From: JAXHMM01 sp964528445
Lineage (GTDB): Bacteria > Bacteroidota > Rhodothermia > Balneolales > Balneolaceae
Reading direction: 5' to 3'
Assembly: GCA_964528445.1 (NCBI GenBank)
Contig: CAZGSL010000007.1
Location: forward strand, 12,639-76,638
DNA: 64,000 bases
The notes under the pieces were generated by a model. It ran no database searches. It was given only the letters and a program-made list of their open reading frames with translations, and was not told where the DNA came from. Made by a program: the position numbers and the translations under genes. How positions within the stretch are numbered: position 1 is the stretch's first letter; every line of letters starts with the position of its first letter. This document shows, in pieces, positions 27,012 through 37,434 of the stretch.

Positions 27012-27100
27012 CGGAGAGGGAGGGATTCGAACCCCCGGTACCCCGAAAGGGGCACACTCGCTTTCCAGGCGAGCCCATTCGACCGCTCTGGCACCTCTCC
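27012..27100 (-). tRNA. tRNA-Ser (anticodon GGA)
   Basis: 89-nt type II tRNA. Acceptor GGAGAGG pairs with CCTCTCC; anticodon stem CTCGC/GCGAG encloses loop CTGGAAA, anticodon GGA, reading UCC/UCU. The long variable arm is GCCCC/GGGGT-like and the T loop is TTCGAAT. The discriminator base is G, as expected for serine, and the 3' CCA is not encoded. It lies between the plus-strand pncA operon and the 3' end of tonB. Confidence 0.96.
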
Positions 27101-27208
27101 AAAAGGAGCGCTAAGATAGAGTTAATACCCCGCTATATCAACGGCTGTTTTCGCCGGATCCTCAACGGGTGACTGCTTCCTGCGGAGGCGAGCCGCCGGT
27201 AAGGAAGA

Positions 27209-27892
27209 TCAGATATCAAGGGTAAAGTCGGCCGTGGTAAACGTCCGGACCTCCGCTCCCTCGTTTTGGGCAGGCCGGAATCTCCACTGGTGGGCGGCCT
27301 TGAGCGTTGCGGAAAGAATGTCGGTATCGAGATCTTCCACCACGGTATAGTTGCCGTTGCCATCATATTTTCGAATCTCCCTGATGGTCGCCTCATCCAC
27401 CGTGCCGTCCTGATTGACCAAAAACCGTATGGTGATGACAACCTGCCCCATATCCCTGTCCAGGTTCTCGGGAAGAGTGGGTTCGACAATACGTACGACG
27501 CTGGGGGGGAGCTGTGGATTGGAGGTAATCCGGTCGCTGTTCCCCTGGCTGGCCGGAGATGGAGAGGTCAGAGAGTCCGAAAATTCCTCAAAGGAGAACT
27601 CGGCAAATTCAATGGGCTCCTCCTCGATAATTTTGTCGTCGGGTACTTCCACAGGTACCTGAGGCATGGGCGGAGGAGGAGGTTCGCTCTCCTGGGAAGT
27701 ACGTGTAACCTCCTCTATGGGAGTGGAATTCTCCGAGCGTTCCGTATCCTGGAAAATGGGATCCTGCTGATCGGGAGGGGGCCACAAGAGAACAAACGAG
27801 AGCGCTATAAGCTCGGCGGCCGCAATACAGCTGAGAATGCGCACCCTGTAGGAGTGCTCGCTTCTCAGGCTATTTGTATGGTTGTTTTTCAA
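27209..27892 (-). CDS. TonB-type energy transducer
   Basis: 227 residues: one N-terminal membrane anchor (about 20-38), a Pro/Glu-rich periplasmic spacer (about 60-100, PPPPPMPQVPVEVP) and a C-terminal TonB domain (about 145-227, VVITIRFLVNQDGTVDEATI, LKAAHQWRFRPA). It would couple proton-motive force to outer-membrane receptors. The start is TTG with GGAAG about 7 nt upstream, and no ATG is available nearby. It is the last gene of the esterase-accC-murQ-plsC-tonB run; no exbB/exbD is in the window. Confidence 0.9.
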   Translation of the reverse strand: MKNNHTNSLRSEHSYRVRILSCIAAAELIALSFVLLWPPPDQQDPIFQDTERSENSTPIEEVTRTSQESEPPPPPMPQVPVEVPDDKIIEEEPIEFAEFSFEEFSDSLTSPSPASQGNSDRITSNPQLPPSVVRIVEPTLPENLDRDMGQVVITIRFLVNQDGTVDEATIREIRKYDGNGNYTVVEDLDTDILSATLKAAHQWRFRPAQNEGAEVRTFTTADFTLDI

Positions 27893-27921
27893 AATATCAC
27901 TTCCGACCGTTAGGCATGCCG

Positions 27922-28656
27922 TTATTTATCCAAATTTCGTATCCTTTGCAATTCTCCCTCGATTCGCCTTCTGCACTCCCCTTTCATTGCCTCGGACCCC
28001 GGAAATTCCGAAGGGATCACCGGCTCCAATACCGAAACGCAAAAGTCTTGTCTCGGATTCAATTTCCAGGAACCGGGGGGCATGGTATCGTATCCTCCCT
28101 CCAGAACGAGGGGGAGCAGCTGCAAATTGTACTTTTCGGCCAGTTTGAAAGCTCCGTTTTTAAACCTCTTCAGATTTCCGTCGGCTGTCCGGGTCCCTTC
28201 GGGAAATATCATGGCGGGAATGCCCTGCTGCAAGGGGTCGGCGAGGCGGGTAAGCCGGTAGGCCGCCTCCTTGCTGTTTCGCTCGATGGGGATATGGCCG
28301 GTCATCCTGATAATCCAGCCCAGGACCGGAATGTAGAAAAGGCTCCTCTTTGCAACCCATTTCATGGGCCAGGGAAGGTAATGGGCCAAGGGCAGGTCAA
28401 GAAAACTCTGGTGGTTTGCAACCACGATTGTCGGACGTTCAATCTTGCGCGGATCGGCTCCCGTGACCCTCACGCTCCACCCGGGTACACAGCCGATCAT
28501 CAGTCTTGCCAGTCCCCTAAGAAGTGAGTTGGGGATGACCCTGTAGCGGTCGAACGGAAAGGTGACTGCCCATGCCGCGGTGACGATCAGGAAGAAGAGT
28601 AACAGGCAAATTCCCCACCATATCCACAGGACAATGCTGAAAAGGGTCTTACTCAC
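27922..28656 (-). CDS. plsC: 1-acyl-sn-glycerol-3-phosphate acyltransferase
   Basis: 244-residue membrane-anchored LPLAT enzyme making phosphatidate. Catalytic HX4D is His82/Asp87 in NHQSFLD, substrate motif FPEGTR is at 151-156, and an N-terminal membrane segment spans about 8-30. Starts at GTG two bases after the murQ stop, which supports translational coupling. Substrate chain specificity not predictable. Confidence 0.92.
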   Translation of the reverse strand: MSKTLFSIVLWIWWGICLLLFFLIVTAAWAVTFPFDRYRVIPNSLLRGLARLMIGCVPGWSVRVTGADPRKIERPTIVVANHQSFLDLPLAHYLPWPMKWVAKRSLFYIPVLGWIIRMTGHIPIERNSKEAAYRLTRLADPLQQGIPAMIFPEGTRTADGNLKRFKNGAFKLAEKYNLQLLPLVLEGGYDTMPPGSWKLNPRQDFCVSVLEPVIPSEFPGSEAMKGECRRRIEGELQRIRNLDK

Positions 28657-28658
28657 AG

Positions 28659-29591
28659 TTATCCCTCTTGCAGATTCCGGATGGTCTTCCTCACGAAACC
28701 CTCATGCTCGTCCAGCAGTTCCTCCGCCCGGGTTCTCTCCACCGAACCGAGAACCATGACCAAAGCGGTTTTTACGTTGCCTCCCGAACGTTGCAGCGCC
28801 TCCGCAGCCTCTTCGTAATCCAATCCGGTAAATACCATGATAATGCGCCGTGCCCGCTCCCGAAGCTTGTTGTTGCTCAGCATAAGGTCCACCATCACAT
28901 TTTCGTAGACTTTCCCGAGCCTGATCATCGCTCCCGTCGAGATCATGTTCAACACCATCTTCTGGGCAGTGGCACTCTTCATCCGCGTACTTCCCATAAT
29001 CACTTCCGGCCCGACCACCACATCGATCAGCAGATCCACCTCCAGGTTTACCTGGGATCCGGGCACCGTGGTTACCAGCATCGTTTTGCAGCCTTGCTTC
29101 CGGGCCTCCTTCAACGCTCCGTGCACAAAGGGGGTCCGCCCGCTGGCCGCCAGGCCGCACACAACATCCTCGGGGCGCAGGGAGAACGTCTCCATCGCTT
29201 CCCTTCCGTTCTCCTCATGATCCTCCACTCCCTCCCGTGCCCGGAACATGGCCTCCCGTCCCCCCGCTATCACTCCCTGTACCCTTTCCGGATCGGTACC
29301 GAACGTGGGGGGACACTCGGCGGCATCCAGGACCCCCAGCCGTCCGCTGGTACCGGCTCCCGCATAGATCAGGCGTCCCCCCCTGCTGAGACTTTCCCGG
29401 ACCGTTTCAATGGCACGGGCTATGACGGGAATCTTTTCCTCTACGGCCGGTGCGACTTTCTGGTCTTCCTCGTTGATGAGGTGCGCGATCTCCTCGGCAC
29501 CGGCCACGTCAATATTCCTCGTACGTGGATTTCTCTGCTCCGTATCCAGCGACTTCAGGAAATTAAAAAGGGAATCCGGTTTATCTTCCAC
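28659..29591 (-). CDS. murQ: N-acetylmuramic acid 6-phosphate etherase
   Basis: 310-residue SIS-domain enzyme that cleaves the lactyl ether of MurNAc-6-P in peptidoglycan recycling. Typical segments: IYAGAGTSGRLGVLDAAECPPTFG (about 95-118), LAASGRTPFV, and MGSTRMKSATAQKMVLNM. The final helical part (UBA-like) is present. GTG is the only plausible start. No anmK or phosphotransferase partner nearby; ldcA elsewhere in the window acts in the same recycling pathway. Confidence 0.95.
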   Translation of the reverse strand: MEDKPDSLFNFLKSLDTEQRNPRTRNIDVAGAEEIAHLINEEDQKVAPAVEEKIPVIARAIETVRESLSRGGRLIYAGAGTSGRLGVLDAAECPPTFGTDPERVQGVIAGGREAMFRAREGVEDHEENGREAMETFSLRPEDVVCGLAASGRTPFVHGALKEARKQGCKTMLVTTVPGSQVNLEVDLLIDVVVGPEVIMGSTRMKSATAQKMVLNMISTGAMIRLGKVYENVMVDLMLSNNKLRERARRIIMVFTGLDYEEAAEALQRSGGNVKTALVMVLGSVERTRAEELLDEHEGFVRKTIRNLQEG

Positions 29592-29612
29592 GGATGAGAG
29601 GTGTTAGCGGAA

Positions 29613-31109
<1,497 letters not shown>

Positions 31110-31118
31110 GGGTGGAGT

Positions 31119-31832
31119 TCAAATAATATGGGTTTGCAACATTCGCTGCCAAAGGGACCACTCCTCATCGCTGGAGAGATCCCAGATATCCAGATCGTGC
31201 TCAATAAATTTCATCCGCAGTACATGGCTCATCCGGTTGGCCAGGGCGTTTCTGGGATCGCTGGTGTAACTTACCAGCCGAAAATCTATCTCCTTTATCC
31301 GCTGCAGCAGCGTGCGGTCCGCCAGATTGGGAATATAATCCACCGGATTGTTGTAATAGACGTCATCGTCATAGTAGTCATCCAGAAACTCCTTGATGTC
31401 GTATACGCCGCTGAGGCCGATGACCTTGTCGAATTCATCCGGATGTTTAAGGGCGATATTGAGCGCGTGATATCCTCCCAGATCGGTACCCGCGACAATC
31501 AGGTAGGAGAAGTGGTTCTGCTCGCGGACGTAAGGAACAACTTCCTCCACCACATACGATTCAAACTGCTGCTGCCGGGTAATACGGCGTGAAGGGGCGA
31601 GATCTTTGTTGAGCAGGCTCTCCTTGTCCACGCTCTCAATGCAGAACAGCTGATTGTAACCCTCGTTCAGCTGTTTTGATATGGCTTCAACCATACCGTG
31701 CGACTCCCACTGCCTGGGCCCGGCTCCCCTGGTTGGCAGGGCGATAACCGGGGTTCCCGAGGTGCCGTAGACGGCAATGCTCATGTCCCGTCCCAGGCTG
31801 GGACTCCTCCATTGTTCGATTCTGGTTTCCAT
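31119..31832 (-). CDS. Esterase-like alpha/beta hydrolase with altered catalytic site
   Basis: 237 residues of the PF00756-type (esterase D-like) family: PVIALPTRGAGPRQWESHGMVEAI near the N-terminus and IVAGTDLGGYHALNIALKHPDEF (112-134) at the elbow. The normal GxSxG nucleophile is replaced: the elbow is G115-T-D117-L-G119-G, so Asp sits where Ser is expected. The C-terminal segment WSLWQRML corresponds to HDWxxWRxML in active homologues and the His is missing. It may be a pseudoenzyme or use Asp as nucleophile. Nine bases before accC, so co-expressed with it. Confidence 0.75.
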   Translation of the reverse strand: METRIEQWRSPSLGRDMSIAVYGTSGTPVIALPTRGAGPRQWESHGMVEAISKQLNEGYNQLFCIESVDKESLLNKDLAPSRRITRQQQFESYVVEEVVPYVREQNHFSYLIVAGTDLGGYHALNIALKHPDEFDKVIGLSGVYDIKEFLDDYYDDDVYYNNPVDYIPNLADRTLLQRIKEIDFRLVSYTSDPRNALANRMSHVLRMKFIEHDLDIWDLSSDEEWSLWQRMLQTHII

Positions 31833-31935
31833 TCCAACTCCTGTTAATACCCGTGTCGGTCGTCAATCAATGGGGGAATATAACAGATAGGTCGCTTTAG
31901 TGTAAGGGAATATTCGGTCCGCGTCCGGTCCGGAA

Positions 31936-32910
31936 CTATTCCGCCAATATACGCTTGCGGCAGAGTATACCGGGCAGGATAGAGAGCTTTTCGGCGCAGG
32001 TGAGATAGGCCCTCTGCTCGAAAACTCTGTAATCAATCTCCTCAATTTTGTCGAGTATTCGGCAATAGTTATACCTGGCCAGATAAACCGGGAGACGACT
32101 GTCGAAAGAGAGCATCGGAATACCCAGCTCCGAACGCCGGTAATATAAACGGGCCCTGTTTATCTGCCAGTTCATAAGATGTCGGAATCGGTCATTGAGG
32201 CGATGGGCGAAAAGGTCCTCCTCGGTTATTCCAAATCGTCCCATCTCATCGCGAGGCAGGTAAATACGGTTTCTCTGAAGATCTTCCCCGATATCCCGCA
32301 ATATGTTGGTCAGCTGCATCGCGATGCCCAGGTCAATGGCATACTCCCTGGCTTCGGTTGTGCGGTAGCCGAAGATTTCACAACACATTAATCCCACCAC
32401 CGAAGCTACGCGGTAGGAGTATTCGTAAAGTTCCCCGAAGGTCTCGTACCGGTTTTTTTGGAGGTCCGTCCCTACCCCCCTCAGCAGCTGAAGAGGCAGC
32501 TCAAGGGGAATTTTAAAGCGTCGCATTACATCCGAAAATGCAAGCAAAATGTGATGGTCCCCCGCTGAAACCCGATCGATCCGCATCAGGCGGCGCTTCC
32601 AGTTTTCCAGCGTCTTACGGACAGAATACGCGCTGTATCTTTCATTCTTCCGGCTCTCCGCCTCATCAACGAAATCATCCAGCTTCCTGCAGAGGCTGTA
32701 GAGTGCGAATATGCTTCTCTGCTTTTCGTTGGGCAGGAATCGGGTGGCGAGATAGAAGGTTTTGGAATGGCGCCGGGTCACCTCCCGGCAGAAGGCATAG
32801 GCTCTTTTCAGATCCCTGTTTTCCACCTCATCAATAACGGACCGGTGAACCGAACTTTTTCGGTACAGCGGTTTTAGCAGTTTATACGGAAATTTCAGCA
32901 ATCTGATCAT
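31936..32910 (-). CDS. crtB: Phytoene/squalene synthase (CrtB type)
   Basis: 324 residues from ATG 32910; a TTG 27 codons upstream would add a Gly-rich leader with no homology. Joins two prenyl diphosphates head to head. The two Mg-diphosphate motifs are DDFVDE (78-83) and DIGED, the latter within AMQLTNILRDIGEDLQRNRIYLP, the sequence typical of phytoene synthase. No other carotenoid genes (crtI, crtY) are nearby, but an IPP isomerase and a prenyl diphosphate synthase lie at 49-51 kb. Divergent from purC across a 143-bp gap. Confidence 0.88.
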   Translation of the reverse strand: MIRLLKFPYKLLKPLYRKSSVHRSVIDEVENRDLKRAYAFCREVTRRHSKTFYLATRFLPNEKQRSIFALYSLCRKLDDFVDEAESRKNERYSAYSVRKTLENWKRRLMRIDRVSAGDHHILLAFSDVMRRFKIPLELPLQLLRGVGTDLQKNRYETFGELYEYSYRVASVVGLMCCEIFGYRTTEAREYAIDLGIAMQLTNILRDIGEDLQRNRIYLPRDEMGRFGITEEDLFAHRLNDRFRHLMNWQINRARLYYRRSELGIPMLSFDSRLPVYLARYNYCRILDKIEEIDYRVFEQRAYLTCAEKLSILPGILCRKRILAE

Positions 32911-33053
32911 AAGAAACAGCGTCTGCCTACCCGAAAGAATGTTACGCAACCGCCTAAACGTTCCGCCCTCCCCCTCGGAAATGGAGATCAAATTTTATTT
33001 TCTGGTAAATTTTCGGATTTTCCTGCCGAAACCGAATAAAATTCACTGCCGTT

Positions 33054-34025
33054 TTGCATTCTGACCCTCCCGACCGGCGCCGTTCCCTGCGTCATTGCAT
33101 TGCCAAAACTTCTGTCGCCGGACTTCCCGAACCTTACCGGGGCAAGGTAAGGGATGTCTACACCCTGGATGAGGAGACACTCGGCATCGTGGTGTCGGAC
33201 CGCATTTCCGCGTTCGACCATATAATGAAACAAGCAATCCCATTCAAGGGGCAGATACTTAACCGCTTGGCAGCCTTTTCTTTTCGGAAAGTGGATGACC
33301 TGGTTTCTACCCACCTCATTGACGTACCCCATCCCAACGTAACCGTTGCACGGCGCTGCGAACCCCTGCCGGTGGAGGTGGTCATCCGCGCATGCCTCAC
33401 CGGACATGCCTGGCGGGTTTATCGTTCGGGCAGACGGAAGTTGTGCGGCGTTAAGCTACCGGATGGTATGCGGGAAAATCAGCGCTTCGATACCCCCATA
33501 CTTACTCCCGCTACCAAGGCGGAGGAGGGGCATGATGAGGACATCTCGGAGCAGGAGATTCTGGAACGGGGACTCGTACCGGAGAATGTATGGAGTGATA
33601 TTCGGGAAAAAGCGTTTCGCATATTTGAGCGTGGACAGGAAATCGCCGCACGCAGGGGACTCATTCTGGTTGATACCAAGTATGAATTCGGAATTTGCGA
33701 CGGGGAGACGGTACTTATTGATGAGGTCCATACTCCCGACTCCTCTCGCTATTTCTATGCCGACGGCTACGAAGAACGCCTGAAGTCGAACAGGCCGCAG
33801 CGGCAGCTTTCCAAGGAATTTTTGCGTGAATGGCTCATGGAGCAGGGATTCCGGGGAAGAGAGAATGAAACGCTGCCCGATCTGCCCGATGACCTGCGCT
33901 GGGAAATATATCGCAGGTATTCGGAGCTGTATGAAACTCTTACCGGGGATTCCTTTAAACCGGTTCTGGTAGAGGACGTGAATTCCGACTTGCGGGAGGT
34001 ATTCGAGCCTTGGCTCGGAACATAA
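33054..34025 (+). CDS. purC: Phosphoribosylaminoimidazole-succinocarboxamide synthase
   Basis: 323-residue SAICAR synthetase, longer than the E. coli form (237) and like the yeast/Bacteroidota type. ATP-dependent step joining CAIR and aspartate. Matching segments: YRGKVRDVYTL, VVSDRISAFDHIM, RRCEPLPVEVVIRACLTGHAWR, ILVDTKYEFG and IDEVHTPDSSRYF. The frame has only TTG at 33054 as a reasonable start. The gene stands alone between divergent crtB and a convergent membrane protein gene. Confidence 0.95.
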   Translation: MHSDPPDRRRSLRHCIAKTSVAGLPEPYRGKVRDVYTLDEETLGIVVSDRISAFDHIMKQAIPFKGQILNRLAAFSFRKVDDLVSTHLIDVPHPNVTVARRCEPLPVEVVIRACLTGHAWRVYRSGRRKLCGVKLPDGMRENQRFDTPILTPATKAEEGHDEDISEQEILERGLVPENVWSDIREKAFRIFERGQEIAARRGLILVDTKYEFGICDGETVLIDEVHTPDSSRYFYADGYEERLKSNRPQRQLSKEFLREWLMEQGFRGRENETLPDLPDDLRWEIYRRYSELYETLTGDSFKPVLVEDVNSDLREVFEPWLGT

Positions 34026-34052
34026 ATTCACCCACCGGATCTTACTGCAGTT

Positions 34053-34658
34053 TCAGGGGGAAGCCCGGCTTGAAAGCTGCTCGTATCCCCAGATGAGCGT
34101 TACGATGGAGGCAGCCAGCCCAATTTTCCAGCTCCAGCTGTAATCCCCGGCTACACCGGGTACGAACCAGTAACCGGCGAATGTCAGGCCGAACAGGACC
34201 ACGGCGGCCAACACCGGCCCATATCCCTCACGACGAAATCCATAAACCGAATACATCAGGGCAGCCATCATAAGGGCTCCTCCCTGGTAAATAGACAGGA
34301 GCCACTCTTTCAGGACATAGGTATCCCGCACCAGGTAGTAGGATGGCAGAACGAGCAGGGGAAGCATAGAGTAAACGAGTGGAAATCGGGCAAAAACGGG
34401 CTTCGACTCTCGTACAAAGAGGGCAAGGGCGCACAGTATCAGGGTCAGAATGGCAACCTGGCCCCATTCAAGAATACCGTTGAGAACCGTTTCGGGTATC
34501 AGCGGTCCCATCAGCAAGGCACCTTCCACCACGGTAAAAAGGAAGGCTCCTCCCAGCAAGCCCCAAAATTTATAACGTCCGGTGAGACGGCTGAACTGGT
34601 ACAGTTTCGCCGTTGCGTAGGTACCCGTGACGAACAGAAGCAGCGACGGCCAGCTCAT
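34053..34658 (-). CDS. Hypothetical polytopic membrane protein
   Basis: 201 residues with about six or seven hydrophobic segments (near 3-18, 33-55, 68-85, 95-110, 117-140, 149-168 and 176-192) and few charged residues; no motif I recognise. Not similar to known transporter signatures. Its ATG overlaps the stop of the DinB-like gene by 4 nt (ATGA), so it is translationally coupled to it and belongs to the nuoI operon. Function unknown. Confidence 0.7.
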   Translation of the reverse strand: MSWPSLLLFVTGTYATAKLYQFSRLTGRYKFWGLLGGAFLFTVVEGALLMGPLIPETVLNGILEWGQVAILTLILCALALFVRESKPVFARFPLVYSMLPLLVLPSYYLVRDTYVLKEWLLSIYQGGALMMAALMYSVYGFRREGYGPVLAAVVLFGLTFAGYWFVPGVAGDYSWSWKIGLAASIVTLIWGYEQLSSRASP

Positions 34659-35251
34659 TCCTGCTCCCCCCTGCCGGATTCGCCGGCACGCTCCGGGGAA
34701 TCCGTGAGGTGTTCCTGCCTCTCCCTTCGCTGCCTCAGTTCCCTGCGTGTCTGTTTTTCCCGATTGTACATCATTACTCGCTCGCTTATCTCTCTCAGGG
34801 CGTCGCGCTCGAAACGTACCATTTCACGCATAAAGCGATGGAGCGAAACTTCCTGCTCTCCCCTTCTCAGCACTTTGCTCCATTCGTGTAAGGAAAGGGC
34901 TTGGAGCATCTCAACCAGTTCGACCCGATAGTTGACCAGGCTTTCCAGGATGTTCCGGACATCGTCCGTCTGCTCCTCCTGCTGGGAGAATGATGCGTCG
35001 ACTTCCTCCCGTTCCCGCACCTCAGGAGAGGATTCCTTTTTAACGGCTTTTTGAAGGGAAGAACCGTAGTAGCTACGCTGGACGTGATCAATAAGAGCCA
35101 ATTTATCGGCGATGGAGGGCTTTCCCGAAGGGCGACGGTTCGAAGGAACCGAATCAATCACCGCCCGAAGAGCTTCGGCTTCGTCCCGTAGGTAGGCAAT
35201 GTCCTCCAGCAACTTCTCCACCTGCTCCCCGGCTATCTCCTTGTTTCCCAT
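34655..35251 (-). CDS. DinB/YfiT-like helical protein
   Basis: 198 residues from the ATG at 35251; the frame continues upstream into nuoI but without homology. A helical bundle: the first part has SIADKLALIDHVQRSYY (compare the 'H' helix of DinB folds) and the second YRVELVEMLQALSLHEWSKV then ~25 residues later FERDALREISERV. This resembles DinB/YfiT superfamily proteins, some of which are metal-dependent thiol transferases, but the three metal-binding His are not clearly present. A run of Glu/Arg ends the protein. Starts 4 nt after nuoI. Assignment is tentative. Confidence 0.5.
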   Translation of the reverse strand: MGNKEIAGEQVEKLLEDIAYLRDEAEALRAVIDSVPSNRRPSGKPSIADKLALIDHVQRSYYGSSLQKAVKKESSPEVREREEVDASFSQQEEQTDDVRNILESLVNYRVELVEMLQALSLHEWSKVLRRGEQEVSLHRFMREMVRFERDALREISERVMMYNREKQTRRELRQRRERQEHLTDSPERAGESGRGEQE

Positions 35252-35255
35252 TGAA

Positions 35256-35954
35256 TCAGCGCACCCACTCGGAATCGGCTTCGGCCTGGTCGCTGCCTTG
35301 TTGGCGTTCCAGCATGTCGACAAGGGAAAGGCCGGTATTGAAATCACGGTCCCGGTCGCGCACAGAGTGGATATTGTTCTCTTCCTGGAAATCCCAGACC
35401 TCACCGAACTGGCGATTCCGATACTCCCTCAGGAAATCCAGCCGCTCACTCAAATCCTCTTTCGGGACGAGCAGGCGTTCCTTATCGTAAACCGCCTCCT
35501 CCCTGGACTCGAATACGATGTCGTAATCCTTGCTCATCACAATGGCTTCTTCGGGACAAACCTCTTCACAGAATCCGCAATAAATGCAGCGTAGCATGTT
35601 GATTTCAAAACGTTCGGGATAACGCTCCTTGGGATCATCGGATTTCTCCGAAGCCTGCATGCTGATGGCAAGCGGCGGACAGGCCCGGGCACAGAGGCCG
35701 CATGCCACACAACGCTCCTCTCCCTCATCCTCCACCAGCACAGGGCGCCCCCTGAAAATGGCGGGAGGGTCCCATTTTTCCTCGGGATACTGGAGTGTTA
35801 CCGTGGGTTGAAAAATCTGCTTGAGAGAATACCAGAGGGCCTTGAATATTTCCGGCAGGTATAATTTCTCCAGGAGAGATAGGGAGCGCTCCCGGTCGTA
35901 ATCCTTGTTGAGCGCGTTGGCGCGCGGCTGCTCCAGGTTGGTTACTTTCGGCAT
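35256..35954 (-). CDS. nuoI: NADH-quinone oxidoreductase subunit I
   Basis: 232 residues. Carries two 4Fe-4S clusters: Cys82/85/88/92 (CVACGLCARACP) and Cys123/126/129/133 (CIYCGFCEEVCP), which pass electrons along the peripheral arm of complex I towards quinone. The N-terminus has the amphipathic segment typical of NuoI. About 90 residues of charged C-terminal extension follow the second cluster, longer than in E. coli (180 residues in all). No other nuo gene is in the window; neighbours are a DinB-like and a membrane protein. A 3[4Fe-4S] redox role in a NuoI-like accessory complex cannot be excluded. Confidence 0.88.
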   Translation of the reverse strand: MPKVTNLEQPRANALNKDYDRERSLSLLEKLYLPEIFKALWYSLKQIFQPTVTLQYPEEKWDPPAIFRGRPVLVEDEGEERCVACGLCARACPPLAISMQASEKSDDPKERYPERFEINMLRCIYCGFCEEVCPEEAIVMSKDYDIVFESREEAVYDKERLLVPKEDLSERLDFLREYRNRQFGEVWDFQEENNIHSVRDRDRDFNTGLSLVDMLERQQGSDQAEADSEWVR

Positions 35955-36039
35955 TTAAGACCCTTTTCGGAAAATTGGTTATCAACAGACGTTACAACAA
36001 AATAACTCATCTTCACGCTCTCTTCAAAGCAAATATATC

Positions 36040-37347
36040 TCATTTCTCCCGGAATACGAGGGTCAGGGGAACCCCCTTGAATCCGTACCGCTCCCGGATT
36101 TTCTTCTCAATGTAGCGTCGGTGATTGGGAGGCATCTCCTGCGGAAGATTCATGAAAAACTTAAATACGGGGGGAGCGGACTTGACCTGGGTTGCGTACT
36201 TGATCTTGAGCGCTTGTCCCCTGCGGACAGGCAGTGGATTCTCCTTCATTATTTCCTGAAAAAATTCATTGAATTCGGAAGTGGGAATTTTCTTGGAGCG
36301 TTCCCGGAGCACCTCTCCGGCCACATCGATTACCCGGTAGATGCGCTGGCGCGTTAATGCGGAAGCGGTAACGATGGGGATCCACCGCATCATCGGGATG
36401 CGATCATAGACGTACTCCTCGAACTCCCTGTGCAAATTGGTCTCCTTGTCCGGCACCTGGTCCCACTTGTTCAGCACCAACACGATACCCTTGTTTAGCC
36501 TAGCGGCCTCACGCACTATCCGTTTGTCCTGTTCTTCAAACCCCTGCATCGCATCCACCATCAGCAGGGCCACGTCGCATTCACGGAGTGCCCGCTCCGT
36601 ACGCACCGTGCTGTAGAACTCCACATTCTCACTTACGTTCTTCTTTTTTCTCAGTCCCGCCGTATCAACGAGGACATACTCCCGCCCCTCATAGCGGAGC
36701 AGGCTGTTAATCGAGTCTCTCGTAGTGCCCGGCATTTCTGTCACGATGGATCGATCATCTTCCAGCAAGGCATTCACAAAACTGCTTTTACCAACATTCG
36801 GGCGGCCGATGACTGCCAGCGAAGGCAGTTCCTCTTCCGCCTCCTGCCGTTCTTCCGGCAGGAGCTTCACCAGATCGTCCAGCAGTTCGCCGGTACCGGT
36901 CCCGTTGAGGGAGGAGAGCGGGTACAGTTTTTCAAATCCGAGGGAATAAAATTCCGCGGCTTCCATGGCGATCCTTTCGTTGTCGGCCTTGTTTGCCACC
37001 AGCATGACCGGCTTGGACTGCTGGCGGAGTATCGCGGCCACGGCCTGATCCAGGCTGGTCATTCCACCCTGGGCATCTACCACGAACAAAATGACATCGG
37101 ACTCCTCTATGGCGATATGAACCTGCTCCCGCACCCCCCTTTCAATGACACCGGTCTCCTCCGGGAGATACCCCCCCGTATCGATCAGGTTGAAATCGCG
37201 ACCGTTCCAGTAGGACTTCCCGTAATGACGGTCACGTGTTACACCGTACAGGTCGTCCACGATGGCCTTTCGGCTCCCCACCAGCCGATTGAACAGGGTG
37301 GATTTTCCGGTGTTGGGCCGGCCCACGATGGATACTACCGGAAGCAT
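36040..37347 (-). CDS. der: Ribosome-assembly GTPase Der (EngA)
   Basis: 435 residues with two tandem GTPase domains and a C-terminal KH-like domain. G1 motifs are GRPNTGKST (about 8-16) and GRPNVGKSS (about 182-190); DTGG and DTAG G3 motifs and NKAD/NKWD G4 motifs are present for each. Needed for 50S subunit maturation. Monocistronic; divergent from the small membrane protein gene at 37435 across an 87-bp gap that contains an inverted repeat. Confidence 0.97.
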   Translation of the reverse strand: MLPVVSIVGRPNTGKSTLFNRLVGSRKAIVDDLYGVTRDRHYGKSYWNGRDFNLIDTGGYLPEETGVIERGVREQVHIAIEESDVILFVVDAQGGMTSLDQAVAAILRQQSKPVMLVANKADNERIAMEAAEFYSLGFEKLYPLSSLNGTGTGELLDDLVKLLPEERQEAEEELPSLAVIGRPNVGKSSFVNALLEDDRSIVTEMPGTTRDSINSLLRYEGREYVLVDTAGLRKKKNVSENVEFYSTVRTERALRECDVALLMVDAMQGFEEQDKRIVREAARLNKGIVLVLNKWDQVPDKETNLHREFEEYVYDRIPMMRWIPIVTASALTRQRIYRVIDVAGEVLRERSKKIPTSEFNEFFQEIMKENPLPVRRGQALKIKYATQVKSAPPVFKFFMNLPQEMPPNHRRYIEKKIRERYGFKGVPLTLVFREK

Positions 37348-37373
37348 ATTCGTATATTTATTGTTATGTTCAA

Positions 37374-37389
37374 TTTCACAAAAGTGAAA
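37374..37389. promoter_or_regulatory. Operator-like inverted repeat between der and small membrane gene
   Basis: TTTCAC-AAAA-GTGAAA, a perfect 6-bp inverted repeat in a divergent intergenic region, about 27 nt upstream of the der ATG and 45 nt upstream of the other gene. Its position fits a dimeric regulator site over one or both promoters; no regulator gene is adjacent. Confidence 0.35.
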
Positions 37390-37434
37390 CCGCCAAAATA
37401 GCGAATTAACCGCCCAATGTAGAGTGCTGTTCCG

